A DNA stretch of 64,000 nucleotides. It comes from Mogibacterium sp. (lineage in GTDB: Bacteria; Bacillota; Clostridia; Peptostreptococcales; Anaerovoracaceae). Under the pieces are notes generated by a model. The model did no database searches. It saw nothing but the letters and a program-made list of their open reading frames with translations, and had not been told where the DNA came from. The first letter of the stretch is position 1. Each line of letters begins with the position of its first letter. The stretch is from contig JAFRGC010000042.1 of assembly GCA_017434025.1 (NCBI GenBank), forward strand, positions 1 to 64,000, written 5' to 3'. Below are positions 27,327 through 36,474 of the stretch, one piece after another. The translations under genes were made by a program, and so were the position numbers.

Positions 27327-28691
27327 ATGCAGAAGAAGCCTATCACTAACAAGCTGCTGTGGATCTTTGCTGTCGGACAGTTCGGATGGAGCCTGCTATC
27401 AGGCATCGTCGCCAACTGGATGGTATATTACTATACTGGCACACCAACCGAGCAGAACCCGCTCACCGGTATCTTTGCCAGTGGCATCACACAGCATCCG
27501 ATCCTGTTCAAACTGACTCTGTTCGGTCTGGTCCTTGCAGTCGGACGTATTTTTGATGCCGTTACAGATCCGCTGATCGCCGGCTGGTCTGACCGTTCAA
27601 AATACAAAGGCGGCCGCCGCATCCCGTTCATGCGCACGATCGCTATCCCGTTTGCACTGGTCACGATCGGACTTTTCACATTGCCGCAGACGGGCAGCAT
27701 TGTTGTCAACGATGTGATACTTTTCGCTCTGTTGATCACATTCTACCTGTTCATGACGATATTCTGCACACCGTACAATGCTCTGATCGCAGAACTTGGC
27801 GATACGCAGGAACACCGTATCAATGTATCGACATACATTTCATTCACATTCATTGCCGGTCAGTCGATCTCTTTCATGCTGCCTAACGTAGCAGGCGCAC
27901 TGGAAGGAACAGTCGGACAGGCCGGTTCTGTAAGACTCGCAGTAGCGATCATGGCGACACTTGCCTGCATCGCGATGCTGGTCCCGTCACTTTATATCAA
28001 AGAGCGTGACTATCTGGAAGCAAAGCCAAGCGAGACCAAAGCGTTCTCTTCGCTGCTCAAGACCTTCCAGAACGGACAGTTCCGCCGTTTCGTCTACAGC
28101 GATGTGATCTATTTCTTCGCGCTGACTCTCTTCCAGACAGGCCTTGCGTTCTATGAGACCAAACTCATGGAGATCGAGGATACCTGGACCTTCGTGCTGA
28201 CTGCGACAATGACATTCCTCAGTGTCTGCCAGTATCCGGTAGTCAACAAGCTGGCACCTAAGATCGGCAAGAAGAAGATGATCATCACCGGCTTCTTCGG
28301 ATATGCGCTGGTATTCCTGATCACATTCCTCTGCGGTAAAGGCCTCTACTGGGGATTCATCGTAGCGGTATGTGCATCAGTTCCGATGGCGATCCTCGGT
28401 ATCCTGCCTCAGGCATGCGTTGCAGACGTAGCAGAACTCAGCCGTCTTGAGACCGGTGAAGACCGCAGCGGTATGTTCTTCGCGGCACGTACCTTCGCGT
28501 TCAAGATGGGTCAGGCACTCGCAATGGTAGTGTTCACATCCATCACAGTTTCCGGAACACCGGCAAGCTACCGTGCAACAGCAGCAGTCGCATTCGTCAC
28601 ATGCGTGACAGGAGCCTGCCTGTTCTTCCTGTACAATGAGAAGATGATCCTCGCTAAGATCGAAGCGATCAAAGGCAAAGAACAACAGTAG
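27327..28691 (+). CDS. MFS sugar symporter, GPH (glycoside-pentoside-hexuronide:cation) family
   Basis: The 454-residue protein has about twelve helices. GPH marks are DAVTDPLIAGWSDRSKYKGGRRIPF between helices 2 and 3, FCTPYNALIAELGDTQEHR and, in the second half, a shortened variant of the DVAELSRLETGEDRSGMFF motif. Family members such as MelB and XynB import oligosaccharides with H+ or Na+. It could feed the glycosidases at 9382-14387, but the genes are far apart. TAAGGAGA precedes the start; a TATAAT lies at about 27279. Confidence 0.9.
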   Translation: MQKKPITNKLLWIFAVGQFGWSLLSGIVANWMVYYYTGTPTEQNPLTGIFASGITQHPILFKLTLFGLVLAVGRIFDAVTDPLIAGWSDRSKYKGGRRIPFMRTIAIPFALVTIGLFTLPQTGSIVVNDVILFALLITFYLFMTIFCTPYNALIAELGDTQEHRINVSTYISFTFIAGQSISFMLPNVAGALEGTVGQAGSVRLAVAIMATLACIAMLVPSLYIKERDYLEAKPSETKAFSSLLKTFQNGQFRRFVYSDVIYFFALTLFQTGLAFYETKLMEIEDTWTFVLTATMTFLSVCQYPVVNKLAPKIGKKKMIITGFFGYALVFLITFLCGKGLYWGFIVAVCASVPMAILGILPQACVADVAELSRLETGEDRSGMFFAARTFAFKMGQALAMVVFTSITVSGTPASYRATAAVAFVTCVTGACLFFLYNEKMILAKIEAIKGKEQQ

Positions 28692-28725
28692 AGGATCAAC
28701 GCAGAGAATATATGGTCGATGACAT

Positions 28726-28770
28726 CACCGGCGTGGTACAGCAGGTACCGTGCCGGTGTATTTTTATTTA
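28726..28770 (+). terminator. Intrinsic terminator after the GPH symporter
   Basis: CACCGGC-GT-GGTAC pairs with GTACC-GT-GCCGGTG around AGCAG, followed by TATTTTTATTT. Confidence 0.85.
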
Positions 28771-28851
28771 CTTTTCAAGGCTTTTCATTTATCCTATATT
28801 TTAGGAAAGTATTAATTTCAGAACGTTTTCATATCGATTCAGGAGGCTCGG

Positions 28852-30720
28852 ATGAACAGTATAACCGTTGTTATTCTATCGACTGCATTGCTTCTCGCAA
28901 TGGTGCTCAACCTTGCGTTGAAGCCTTCTTTCTCTGCCAGACTTACAACTGTATGCATGATCACGGCCTTCATCGGAGGCGTGTTCATATACGGCATAGG
29001 GTTTGCGGAAAGCACCGGGAACGTCGGACTCAGCATGATCAGAACGGCGTTCTGCGTGATCAAGATGTTCGTCGGTATCAATGATTTGGGTTCTATTGCG
29101 GGCACTACTCCGGTAGCTACTACCGCGAGTCTTATCGTGTTCTGGATCATCCATCTGCTGGCGTGCTACTCGATGGCGAGCGCTGCCATGTTCACACTCG
29201 GCGAAGAAGCGCTTCGCTATCTGCGTATGATCCTGTCAGCAAGGGGAGATCTCACTCTGATATACGGCATCAATGAAAGAAGCATCAGTATCGGTCAGGA
29301 GTGCCACTCATCCGGCGCGGGATCGGTCGTCTTCATAGCTGAAAACGCCGATCATAACACGATCTCTGACCTCAATAACAAGGGAATGTCTGTGCTCTGC
29401 GGACCTGCTGCAGTGGCTTCAGAAGAATCTGTCATGAAGAGTCTCAGGATCAGCCGCCGCAAGGTGACCGTATATGCACTCGATGAGCATGAAGACAAGG
29501 ATCTGTTCTACGCACTGTCGCTGAGAGACGCACTTGAGAAGGCAGGACTCAAACCTGCCGACACCAGTGTGACACTTCCGGGTGCTGAAGACATCATCAC
29601 GTCGATGCTGCAGGTATCTGAAGACAGGTATGGATTCGGTTACGTTCACGTATATGACAGTGCGATGCTCACAGCAAGAGCTCTGATACGCACATGCCCG
29701 CCATGGGATCTCGTGAGATTCGGCAGCGACGGACGAGCGCTGGAGGATTTTGAGTGTGCGGTAGTAGGATTTGGCAGACACGGTCAGGCAGTTCTCAAAC
29801 AGCTGCTGATGAACGGACAGTTTGCCGGCAGCACATTCCATGCCGCAGTATTCTCTCCTAATTTCGAGAACGAATCAGGGTATATGCAGACCGAGAGCCG
29901 CGCGATATTTGAAAACTACGATATCACCAGCTATTCAGCAGACGGCAGGAGCATAGAGTTCTACAACTATGTCGAGAAGCACCTCGGTACGCTCAAGCTG
30001 ATCGCTGTCTCAACAGGCAGTGAGGAGAGCGATCGTGAGATCTCAGACCATCTCATGATGTACCTCAAGAGGCATAATGCTCAGCACATCTGTGTCGTCC
30101 GCTGCGGTGAGGGCGGTGTCAGGTATCAGGAGACGGTCGGAAGCCCGATCGTCACGGCGGATATCTATTCGCTCCGCTTCCTGTCTGCCAAAGAAGCTGA
30201 CCGCGATGCGATCCTCATTAACAGTGCGTATGACAATTCGGACAGGACGGACTGGGAGAAATGGGTCGCCTGCGATTCGTTCAGCAAGATGTCATCGCGT
30301 GCCTCGGCTGATTTCATTCCGGCATTCATCAAGATCTCCGGCATTCCGGTAGAGGAGATCCTGGCAGGGAACTGGCCGCCGGCTCAGGACATGCTGGAAG
30401 TGCTCGGAGAGACGGAGCATCTCAGATGGAATGCATTCCACTTTGTCATGGGATACTCGCCGATGAGTAACGAGCAGTTCGAAGAGAAGGCTGCGCATTA
30501 TAAGAAGTGCGTCGCGGAAGGAATCGAGTGCAGCAAAAGGATAACGAAGGATGCGGTGAACCGCATACACGCATGTCTTGTTCCGTGGGACGAACTCGAC
30601 GAGGTATCTGCAAAAGAATTTGCCGCCACCGGGCGCGAAGTGAATTATAAACAGGTCGATATCAACAATATACTCAAACTGCCTGACATACTCAGGGCGG
30701 AGGAGCACAAAGTCCAATGA
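28852..30720 (+). CDS. Membrane protein with two TrkA-like Rossmann domains and a C-terminal RyR domain
   Basis: The 622-residue protein has about four hydrophobic segments in residues 4-120, without a potassium-selectivity signature, then two Rossmann-like regions (about 135-250, starting LTLIYGINERS, and about 290-430, starting CAVVGFGRHGQAVLKQL) that resemble TrkA/RCK domains. A C-terminal segment (about 520-595), EHLRWNAFHFVMGY then HACLVPWDELDEV, matches the bacterial RyR-domain pattern of E-H-x-R-W and H-x-x-L-x-P-W/Y-x-x-L. AGGAGG precedes the start. It overlaps the channel gene by ATGA. A sensor or regulator of the neighbouring channel is the simplest reading. I know of no characterised protein of this order. 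Confidence 0.7.
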   Translation: MNSITVVILSTALLLAMVLNLALKPSFSARLTTVCMITAFIGGVFIYGIGFAESTGNVGLSMIRTAFCVIKMFVGINDLGSIAGTTPVATTASLIVFWIIHLLACYSMASAAMFTLGEEALRYLRMILSARGDLTLIYGINERSISIGQECHSSGAGSVVFIAENADHNTISDLNNKGMSVLCGPAAVASEESVMKSLRISRRKVTVYALDEHEDKDLFYALSLRDALEKAGLKPADTSVTLPGAEDIITSMLQVSEDRYGFGYVHVYDSAMLTARALIRTCPPWDLVRFGSDGRALEDFECAVVGFGRHGQAVLKQLLMNGQFAGSTFHAAVFSPNFENESGYMQTESRAIFENYDITSYSADGRSIEFYNYVEKHLGTLKLIAVSTGSEESDREISDHLMMYLKRHNAQHICVVRCGEGGVRYQETVGSPIVTADIYSLRFLSAKEADRDAILINSAYDNSDRTDWEKWVACDSFSKMSSRASADFIPAFIKISGIPVEEILAGNWPPAQDMLEVLGETEHLRWNAFHFVMGYSPMSNEQFEEKAAHYKKCVAEGIECSKRITKDAVNRIHACLVPWDELDEVSAKEFAATGREVNYKQVDINNILKLPDILRAEEHKVQ

Positions 30721-32276
30721 ACAACAAGAAACGTAATATCAGACTCGCAATAGGGATTGTAGCTGCGTATGCAGTTGTCATTTTATTGCTCCTGATCGCA
30801 GAGTCTGGCGCTGAAGGGTCTTCGATCCACAGTCTGGGGGATGCTATATGGTATTCGATCATTACTTTGACTACGGTAGGGTATGGAGATATTTCCCCGG
30901 TCACACCTGCCGGACGTGTTCTGGGAGTGGTCCTTGCTCTGTGCAGCCTTGGTCTGCTCACTGCGATGATCGGTATTCTGATGAGTCTGATCAGCGGGCA
31001 GGCTATGCCGCGCTTCAGACTGAAATCATCCAGAGACCGCAAATGGTATGTGTTCAATGAAGAAAACGAGCAGTCAGCGACACTTGCCGGATCAATACTG
31101 GATGAGGATCCCCGTGCTATAGTTATATTCTGCCGCTCCGCAGAGAAACGTGCTGCAGGGTCTTCGGTCGTAAGAATGGAGTGCAGCCCTGCAGAGCTGA
31201 TCGAGATCAGAGGGAGGAGCAGCGGCATTACATATTTCTGCATGGATGATGATGCCTGGAACAATTACCGCCAGGCTTCTGATGCTGCGAAGCTCGGCAT
31301 CAATACTTACTGCCTGTCGGAATTCGGGACAGACGAAATGATCGATAACCTGCACACATACAGCAGGAAAGAGATCATCAGCAGATGTTACTGGAGAGAT
31401 TTCCCGCTGAAGAGGGAAGAGAAGACAGTCGTTATCATAGGAAGCGGCAGCATCGCGGCAGAACTTCTCGAGAGAGGTCTTCTGACTAATGTATTCGAGC
31501 CTGGAAGATATGTCAGCTATCATGCGTTTGGCGACACTTCGTTTTTCAGCAGAACTCATCAGGAAGCAGTCAAAGCTCTGTGCGCCGGCGATCCGAAAGA
31601 TGACCGGCTCTTCCTCCATGATGAGAAATGGGAGCATCATCCGAAGATCATCCGCGATGCAGACAGGATCATCATCTGTGAGGATGACGATAAGAGCTGT
31701 CTGGAGATCTATCAGGAGCTCTGCAGATGGTTTCCGACCGGAGCGATGATCCATGTGAGACTGGATCAGGAATCAGATATGGTCACAGGTTTCGGCAGCT
31801 ACAGCACGATATTTACGCTGAGATCGTTCGCAAGAGACGACATCAACAGACTTGCGGTGACTCTGAACGATATATACAACGAAAGTTCCGGCAATGGAGC
31901 CGCCTGGAATGATCTGAGCGATCACCTCAAGCGCTCCAACATAGCCGCTGCCGACCACATGATCGTCAAAGCGAGATTTATTCTCGGTGACGACAGCATC
32001 ACTGAACTTACAGAAGAGAACTGCCGCAGAGCTTACGAGGCGTTCTGCAACGCCGAACCGGAGCTGAGAGACGCGTGCCGGGAGATGGAGCACAGGCGCT
32101 GGGTAAGATTCCACCAGATGTATAACTGGGTATATTCAGAGAAGAGGGATAACAGCCTGCGCAGGCACCCGCTTATGCTGCCTTACGCAGAGCTCAGTGA
32201 AGAGGATAAAGAGAAAGACGCGTATGCATGGGAGATGTTCTCGGCAGTCGCAGCCAGAACAGCAGCTGAACAGTAA
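30717..32276 (+). CDS. Two-helix potassium channel with cytoplasmic Rossmann-like region and C-terminal RyR domain
   Basis: The 519-residue protein has TM1 (about 10-28), a pore helix with the selectivity filter TVGYGD (residues 53-58) and TM2 (about 66-92), a Kcv/MthK-type pore. Residues 105-440 look like divergent TrkA/RCK Rossmann folds (VVIIGSGSIAAELL near 240). The C-terminus (455-512) is a RyR domain: EHRRWVRFHQMYNW, then HPLMLPYAELSEEDKEKD. In potassium channels RCK-type domains gate the pore by ligand; here the RyR domain is an extra candidate ligand-binding part. It is coupled to both neighbours. Confidence 0.85.
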   Translation: MNNKKRNIRLAIGIVAAYAVVILLLLIAESGAEGSSIHSLGDAIWYSIITLTTVGYGDISPVTPAGRVLGVVLALCSLGLLTAMIGILMSLISGQAMPRFRLKSSRDRKWYVFNEENEQSATLAGSILDEDPRAIVIFCRSAEKRAAGSSVVRMECSPAELIEIRGRSSGITYFCMDDDAWNNYRQASDAAKLGINTYCLSEFGTDEMIDNLHTYSRKEIISRCYWRDFPLKREEKTVVIIGSGSIAAELLERGLLTNVFEPGRYVSYHAFGDTSFFSRTHQEAVKALCAGDPKDDRLFLHDEKWEHHPKIIRDADRIIICEDDDKSCLEIYQELCRWFPTGAMIHVRLDQESDMVTGFGSYSTIFTLRSFARDDINRLAVTLNDIYNESSGNGAAWNDLSDHLKRSNIAAADHMIVKARFILGDDSITELTEENCRRAYEAFCNAEPELRDACREMEHRRWVRFHQMYNWVYSEKRDNSLRRHPLMLPYAELSEEDKEKDAYAWEMFSAVAARTAAEQ

Positions 32277-32306
32277 TCAGCGCGCAGAAAGAAGAGAGAT
32301 CAGGGG

Positions 32307-33149
32307 ATGAAGGACTACGATATCGTCATTCTGGCTGTAGCCGGTGACGCATCAGTCGCGAATAGTCTTGCTGACAGCATTCGCAGGTACAGGCTTCCGT
32401 CCGGCACAGTACTGCCTGACAGAAGTCTGAATTACAGGCGGATCTATGTTGACGTGGCCGGCAGACCGATGGATGATGAGGCGCGCGCTGTACTGGACAA
32501 CAGCCGATACATGGCGGTCCTCTGCTCCCCGGAGACCAGGACAGATCCGTTCGTCCTGGAGCGACTTGATTATTTCCGCAAGATAGGAAAAGACGATAAT
32601 ATCATTGCAGTCATAGTCCGGGGAGAGCCAGCAGACTCTTTCCCGGAGTCTTTTATTGAAAAGAAGCTCGTCCGCAAGATCCTTCCTGACATGACGGTGA
32701 TCGAGCGTATTGAGACGATAGAGCCTGTCGCCTCAGATCTGCGCGCGGATACACCGGCTAGGTGGAAAGAAGTGCTGAGCTATGAGACGGTAAGGATCAT
32801 CGCTTCCGTCCTGGGGCTCCATCCTGATGACCTCGAACAGCGCCACCGCATGAGGCGCCGCAGAACAGCCGCTTTGTTCGTTTCAGTCATTGCCGGCATC
32901 AGTCTTGCCGCAGCAGGGATCTTCGCTTATCTGGGGCATGTTGCAAGGACCGAGGGTGAGATAGCTGATCAGCAGGCAGAACTGTGCGTGGAGATCGCGG
33001 AACGAACGATCAATGAATTGCCTGCCGCTTTCGCTGATGAACCGCAGGCGCTTGAATATATAGATGAAGCGATCGCGAATGCCGAGAACGCGCTCAGAGA
33101 GCTCGGACTCGATGCAAGAACAGGTGACCAGCCTGTAACGGGAGGCTAG
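32307..33149 (+). CDS. Degenerate TIR-like membrane protein
   Basis: The 280-residue protein follows the same plan as the TIR proteins at 1353 and 33152: TIR-like region (1-130), linker ending DDLEQRHRMRRRR, one membrane helix (about 187-210) and a short 70-residue tail. The N-terminal F-x-S-Y motif is replaced by VILAVAG. The catalytic-Glu position, read as W-V-x-R-E in the other two, is F-V-L-E-R (E85, R86). It is therefore probably not an NADase, and may act as a partner or scaffold for the intact TIR encoded 2 nt downstream. GATCAGGGG precedes the start. Confidence 0.7.
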   Translation: MKDYDIVILAVAGDASVANSLADSIRRYRLPSGTVLPDRSLNYRRIYVDVAGRPMDDEARAVLDNSRYMAVLCSPETRTDPFVLERLDYFRKIGKDDNIIAVIVRGEPADSFPESFIEKKLVRKILPDMTVIERIETIEPVASDLRADTPARWKEVLSYETVRIIASVLGLHPDDLEQRHRMRRRRTAALFVSVIAGISLAAAGIFAYLGHVARTEGEIADQQAELCVEIAERTINELPAAFADEPQALEYIDEAIANAENALRELGLDARTGDQPVTGG

Positions 33150-33151
33150 AC

Positions 33152-35209
33152 ATGTTTGATTATGATGTGTTCTTCAGCTACCGTCACAGGACGCTGGACA
33201 GTGAAATAACGCAGAAACTATTCAACCTCGTGGAGAACTACCGCCTCCCGTCATCTTTGCGTGCACAAGGGATGCATGGAGTGAGACGCGCCTTCAGAGA
33301 TACTGAGGAGCTGGCAGTCAGCAGGATACTGACCGACACTATTGACAAAGCACTTCATTCGACTGACTGTCTCGTTGTGGTCTGCTCTACTGACACTCCT
33401 TCGTCTGAATGGGTCGACCGCGAAGTCGCGACATTCATCGAGATCGGGCGGGCGGACAAGGTTTTTCCGGTGCTGATAACAGGTGATCCTGAGACCTCTT
33501 TCCCGGATTCGATGAAACTGATCCCGGACATCATGGACCGGTTGATCGATATTCGCGTCAAGGGAAACGATGTGCGGAAGATCATGGAGCTCGCCAGGAC
33601 GGAAATGCTCAAGGTGATCGCAAATGTCGCCGGCTGCACCGAAGACGAACTGGAGAGAGAACATCATATTGAACAGAACAAACGGATCATCAGGCGCGCT
33701 GTCATTGCTGCGGCTGCGTCGGTACTGATCGGAGCAGTGGCACTCAGTCTCATGATCCGGGCACAGAGCTACAGAGCTGAGGCAGAGAAGAGAGAGGCTG
33801 CTTCCATGCAGATCCTCAACGAACTCACTTACGGTCTGCCGGACAAACTTGCGGAAATACCGGGTGCCTACAGCCGGATCAAAGATATCCTGCACAGCAA
33901 TACCGAGGATATCAATAAGATCCTGAGACTGACGAAGAATAAAGAAGCCGGTGAGTATGCAGCGGCAGTCAACTACGAGAAGCTGGCGACTGCAGAAAGC
34001 GTACTGGGAATGTATTCCGATGCGCTGGGATCTGAGGATACTGCAATATCACTCTTCGAGGGACTGGCGGGGAGCGGCTATGAACAGGGTGCTGTCGGCG
34101 CTGCTTCCGGCTATAATAACCGCGCTGTGATCCTCGATACAGCCGGTCGTTACGAAGAAGCCGGAGCTGATTACGATAAAGCGATCAGTCTGCAGGAAGC
34201 GCTGGAGCCTGGCGACAGTCTTGTGCTGGCAAGGATGCTCTTCAATTCCGGCGGCAACGCGATCAATCGGGGCGATGGTGATCTTGCCGCAGAGCGGTTC
34301 GAGCAGAGTCTGGAACTGCTGGAAGGCATGCCGAAGAGCGCAGACGTTCTGGATGCGCTCAGCACCGTAAAATACGATTATGGCATCCTGCTGTACCGGT
34401 CCGGACTGTATGATGACGCAGCTGCGATGCTGACCGATGCCTGCAGCGATCTTACGGACCTCATCGCGCTCAACGATTCTCTGCAGAGCCGGGGCAACTA
34501 TGTCAAAGCAGCATCAGTACTGGCGGCTTGTCTGACAGATTCCGGCAAATATGACCAGGCAGATCAGTACTATGAAGAGGCGATCAAGGCTGCGGAAGTC
34601 CTGGCTCAGGATCAGGAGAATACAGCATATCAGCAGATCCTTGCAGAGTTGTATAACAACAGAGGTCTCAGCCAGAATATCCGGGGCGATTATAAAGCGG
34701 CAGACGAGTATTACGTACAAGCCGCCGAAATATACGGAAATATATATCAGAAGACCGGTACGGATGCGGACAGAGCGGCGTATGCTGTCAGTCTGCTCAA
34801 CACGGGGGAGAATGCCTTCAAGGCACAGGATCAGGAACGGTCAGTGGAATACTTCGAACTGGGGCTTGAGGAATACCGTCAGGCGTCCGAATCGCTCGGA
34901 ACTTACGACAAAGCACAGTATCTCACATGGCGTTCCTATTACGAACTGATACATCAGAGAGATTTCGGCACTGCGTTCATGTCGGCGACAGCGGCATACT
35001 TGCTGCAGCCGGACAATACTCTGGTCAAAATGAATTTTGCATATGCATGCCTGTACACGGGTGAGAATGAGACTGCGGAGGAGCTGCTGTCGGAGATCGC
35101 CGCGTCGGGACTTGGTGAAGCTGAGACGATCCGGCGTGACATACAGGCGCAGAAGAGCGCCGGTCTTATCAATGAGGAACAGGACGTGATCCTTGACATG
35201 ATCGGATAG
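33152..35209 (+). CDS. Transmembrane TIR-domain protein with TPR repeats
   Basis: The 685-residue protein has an intact TIR domain (1-150): DVFFSYRHRTLD at the start, FRDTEELAVS, and E91 in SEWVDREVATF at the presumed catalytic position. A linker with GCTEDELEREHHIEQ leads to one membrane helix (about 183-203). The rest (about 250-680) is a run of TPR-like helical hairpins with the usual YNNRAVILDTAGRYEEAGA and YDKAI-type spacing. Basic residues on the N-side favour a cytoplasmic TIR and exported TPR region, though basic residues also follow the helix. Known TIR domains cleave NAD or make cADPR-type messengers. GGGAGG precedes the start. Confidence 0.82.
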   Translation: MFDYDVFFSYRHRTLDSEITQKLFNLVENYRLPSSLRAQGMHGVRRAFRDTEELAVSRILTDTIDKALHSTDCLVVVCSTDTPSSEWVDREVATFIEIGRADKVFPVLITGDPETSFPDSMKLIPDIMDRLIDIRVKGNDVRKIMELARTEMLKVIANVAGCTEDELEREHHIEQNKRIIRRAVIAAAASVLIGAVALSLMIRAQSYRAEAEKREAASMQILNELTYGLPDKLAEIPGAYSRIKDILHSNTEDINKILRLTKNKEAGEYAAAVNYEKLATAESVLGMYSDALGSEDTAISLFEGLAGSGYEQGAVGAASGYNNRAVILDTAGRYEEAGADYDKAISLQEALEPGDSLVLARMLFNSGGNAINRGDGDLAAERFEQSLELLEGMPKSADVLDALSTVKYDYGILLYRSGLYDDAAAMLTDACSDLTDLIALNDSLQSRGNYVKAASVLAACLTDSGKYDQADQYYEEAIKAAEVLAQDQENTAYQQILAELYNNRGLSQNIRGDYKAADEYYVQAAEIYGNIYQKTGTDADRAAYAVSLLNTGENAFKAQDQERSVEYFELGLEEYRQASESLGTYDKAQYLTWRSYYELIHQRDFGTAFMSATAAYLLQPDNTLVKMNFAYACLYTGENETAEELLSEIAASGLGEAETIRRDIQAQKSAGLINEEQDVILDMIG

Positions 35210-35254
35210 AAGATCGATATCGAAGCAGTTGGCAGACAGAAAGGAGAGGGGAGG

Positions 35255-35923
35255 ATGTTTGTATTCTGGGGAGACGGATCTCAGACTGCGATGGATCTGG
35301 TGAACAGCATCGTCGTGCGCAGCACTGAGAACTTCAATTGGACATTTATTTTCATTCTGGCGGTAGTATTCTATGTATACTGGTCAGAGATACAGAAGAA
35401 GAACTTTGAGGTCATATACGCCGGCCTGGCACTGTACGGAGTCCACTGGCTGTATGAGATCGGCAATGCGATCATAGGGCATGTGACCGGTTATCCGCTA
35501 TGGTCGGTCAGCAATGAATCGACGACTTTCATCCTGTTGATTGGAGTGTGCTGGGAACTGTCGATGATGTTCTCTCTGGCCGGTATCATTTCATTCAAGA
35601 TGCTGCCGGATGACCGGAATACCAGATATTTCGCGAAGGACGGCAAAGGCGGGATCAGCTGCAAGTTCGCCGGAGCTCTCAGCATGGCGCTGCTGTTCGC
35701 TTTGTTCGAATCATTCCTGGCCGGTACATCCAATCACTCATTCATCTGGGTGTACAAATGGTGGGGCGTGCTGCCGGTATTCATCACAACGTACATACCG
35801 TTCTTCCTGGCATCCAACTATGTGCCTGACATGGCACCTGCAAAGAGGAAGAGGTTCCTGATCACAGTGTGGGGCGCAGTCGCGGTGCTGCTCATCGTGC
35901 TGATACCGCTGGGTGTGATCTGA
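35255..35923 (+). CDS. Orphan multi-pass membrane protein
   Basis: The 222-residue protein has about six hydrophobic segments. The N-terminus FVFWGDGSQTAMDLVNSIV is probably outside, and several aromatic residues and conserved-looking charged pairs sit within helices (HWLYEIGNAI, CWELSMM, FESFLAG). I do not recognise a family. AAGGAGAGGGGAGG precedes the start, and it lies 45 nt after the TIR-TPR gene with no terminator between, so it is probably the last gene of the RyR/TIR operon. Confidence 0.6.
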   Translation: MFVFWGDGSQTAMDLVNSIVVRSTENFNWTFIFILAVVFYVYWSEIQKKNFEVIYAGLALYGVHWLYEIGNAIIGHVTGYPLWSVSNESTTFILLIGVCWELSMMFSLAGIISFKMLPDDRNTRYFAKDGKGGISCKFAGALSMALLFALFESFLAGTSNHSFIWVYKWWGVLPVFITTYIPFFLASNYVPDMAPAKRKRFLITVWGAVAVLLIVLIPLGVI

Positions 35924-35983
35924 AAGACAGAAAATAACGCAAACCAGGATTATCAGTCAAAGTAATATGGAAAGGTAATTATA

Positions 35984-36424
35984 ATGGCATATCACGTTTC
36001 ACAGGAAAGAATGGAAGAACTTGTATGGGGGGAGCTCAATACAAGAGGAGAGAAAGGCGGAGAGATCTGCTCCATGCTCACTCTTGAATTTGTCAGCTGC
36101 GATGTTGAAGAAGGTGAGCTGGTTCTCCGCCATACAGTGCCACAGTCTGCTGCTAACCCTAATGGCAATCTCCACGGGGGAATCATTGCCTGGCTGCTGG
36201 ACTCGACGATGGGTATGCTGAGCAGATGTTATACAGGGTATGAGATGACTGTGACAATGGATATACATGTCAGTTTCCTCAGAGCGATACATATCGGAGA
36301 TGAGATGATACTGAAAGGGCATATCAATCATTCCGGCAGACAGACCGTGAATGTATGCGCAGAAGCGTATGTGAACGGAAAGAAATGCGCAACAGCTGAT
36401 TCTATATTCTTCAGAACAAAATAA
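35984..36424 (+). CDS. PaaI-family acyl-CoA thioesterase (hotdog fold)
   Basis: The 146-residue protein has the hotdog signature NPNGNLHGGIIAWLLDSTMG at about residues 53-72, followed by VTMDIHVSFLRAIHIGDEM. The family hydrolyses acyl- or aryl-CoA thioesters. AAAGGTAATTATA precedes the start. It is followed 50 nt later by a hydrolase gene. Confidence 0.88.
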   Translation: MAYHVSQERMEELVWGELNTRGEKGGEICSMLTLEFVSCDVEEGELVLRHTVPQSAANPNGNLHGGIIAWLLDSTMGMLSRCYTGYEMTVTMDIHVSFLRAIHIGDEMILKGHINHSGRQTVNVCAEAYVNGKKCATADSIFFRTK

Positions 36425-36474
36425 ATCAAAATTGCCGGAATACTGGATATGATCCATGACAGGGAGGAAGAATC

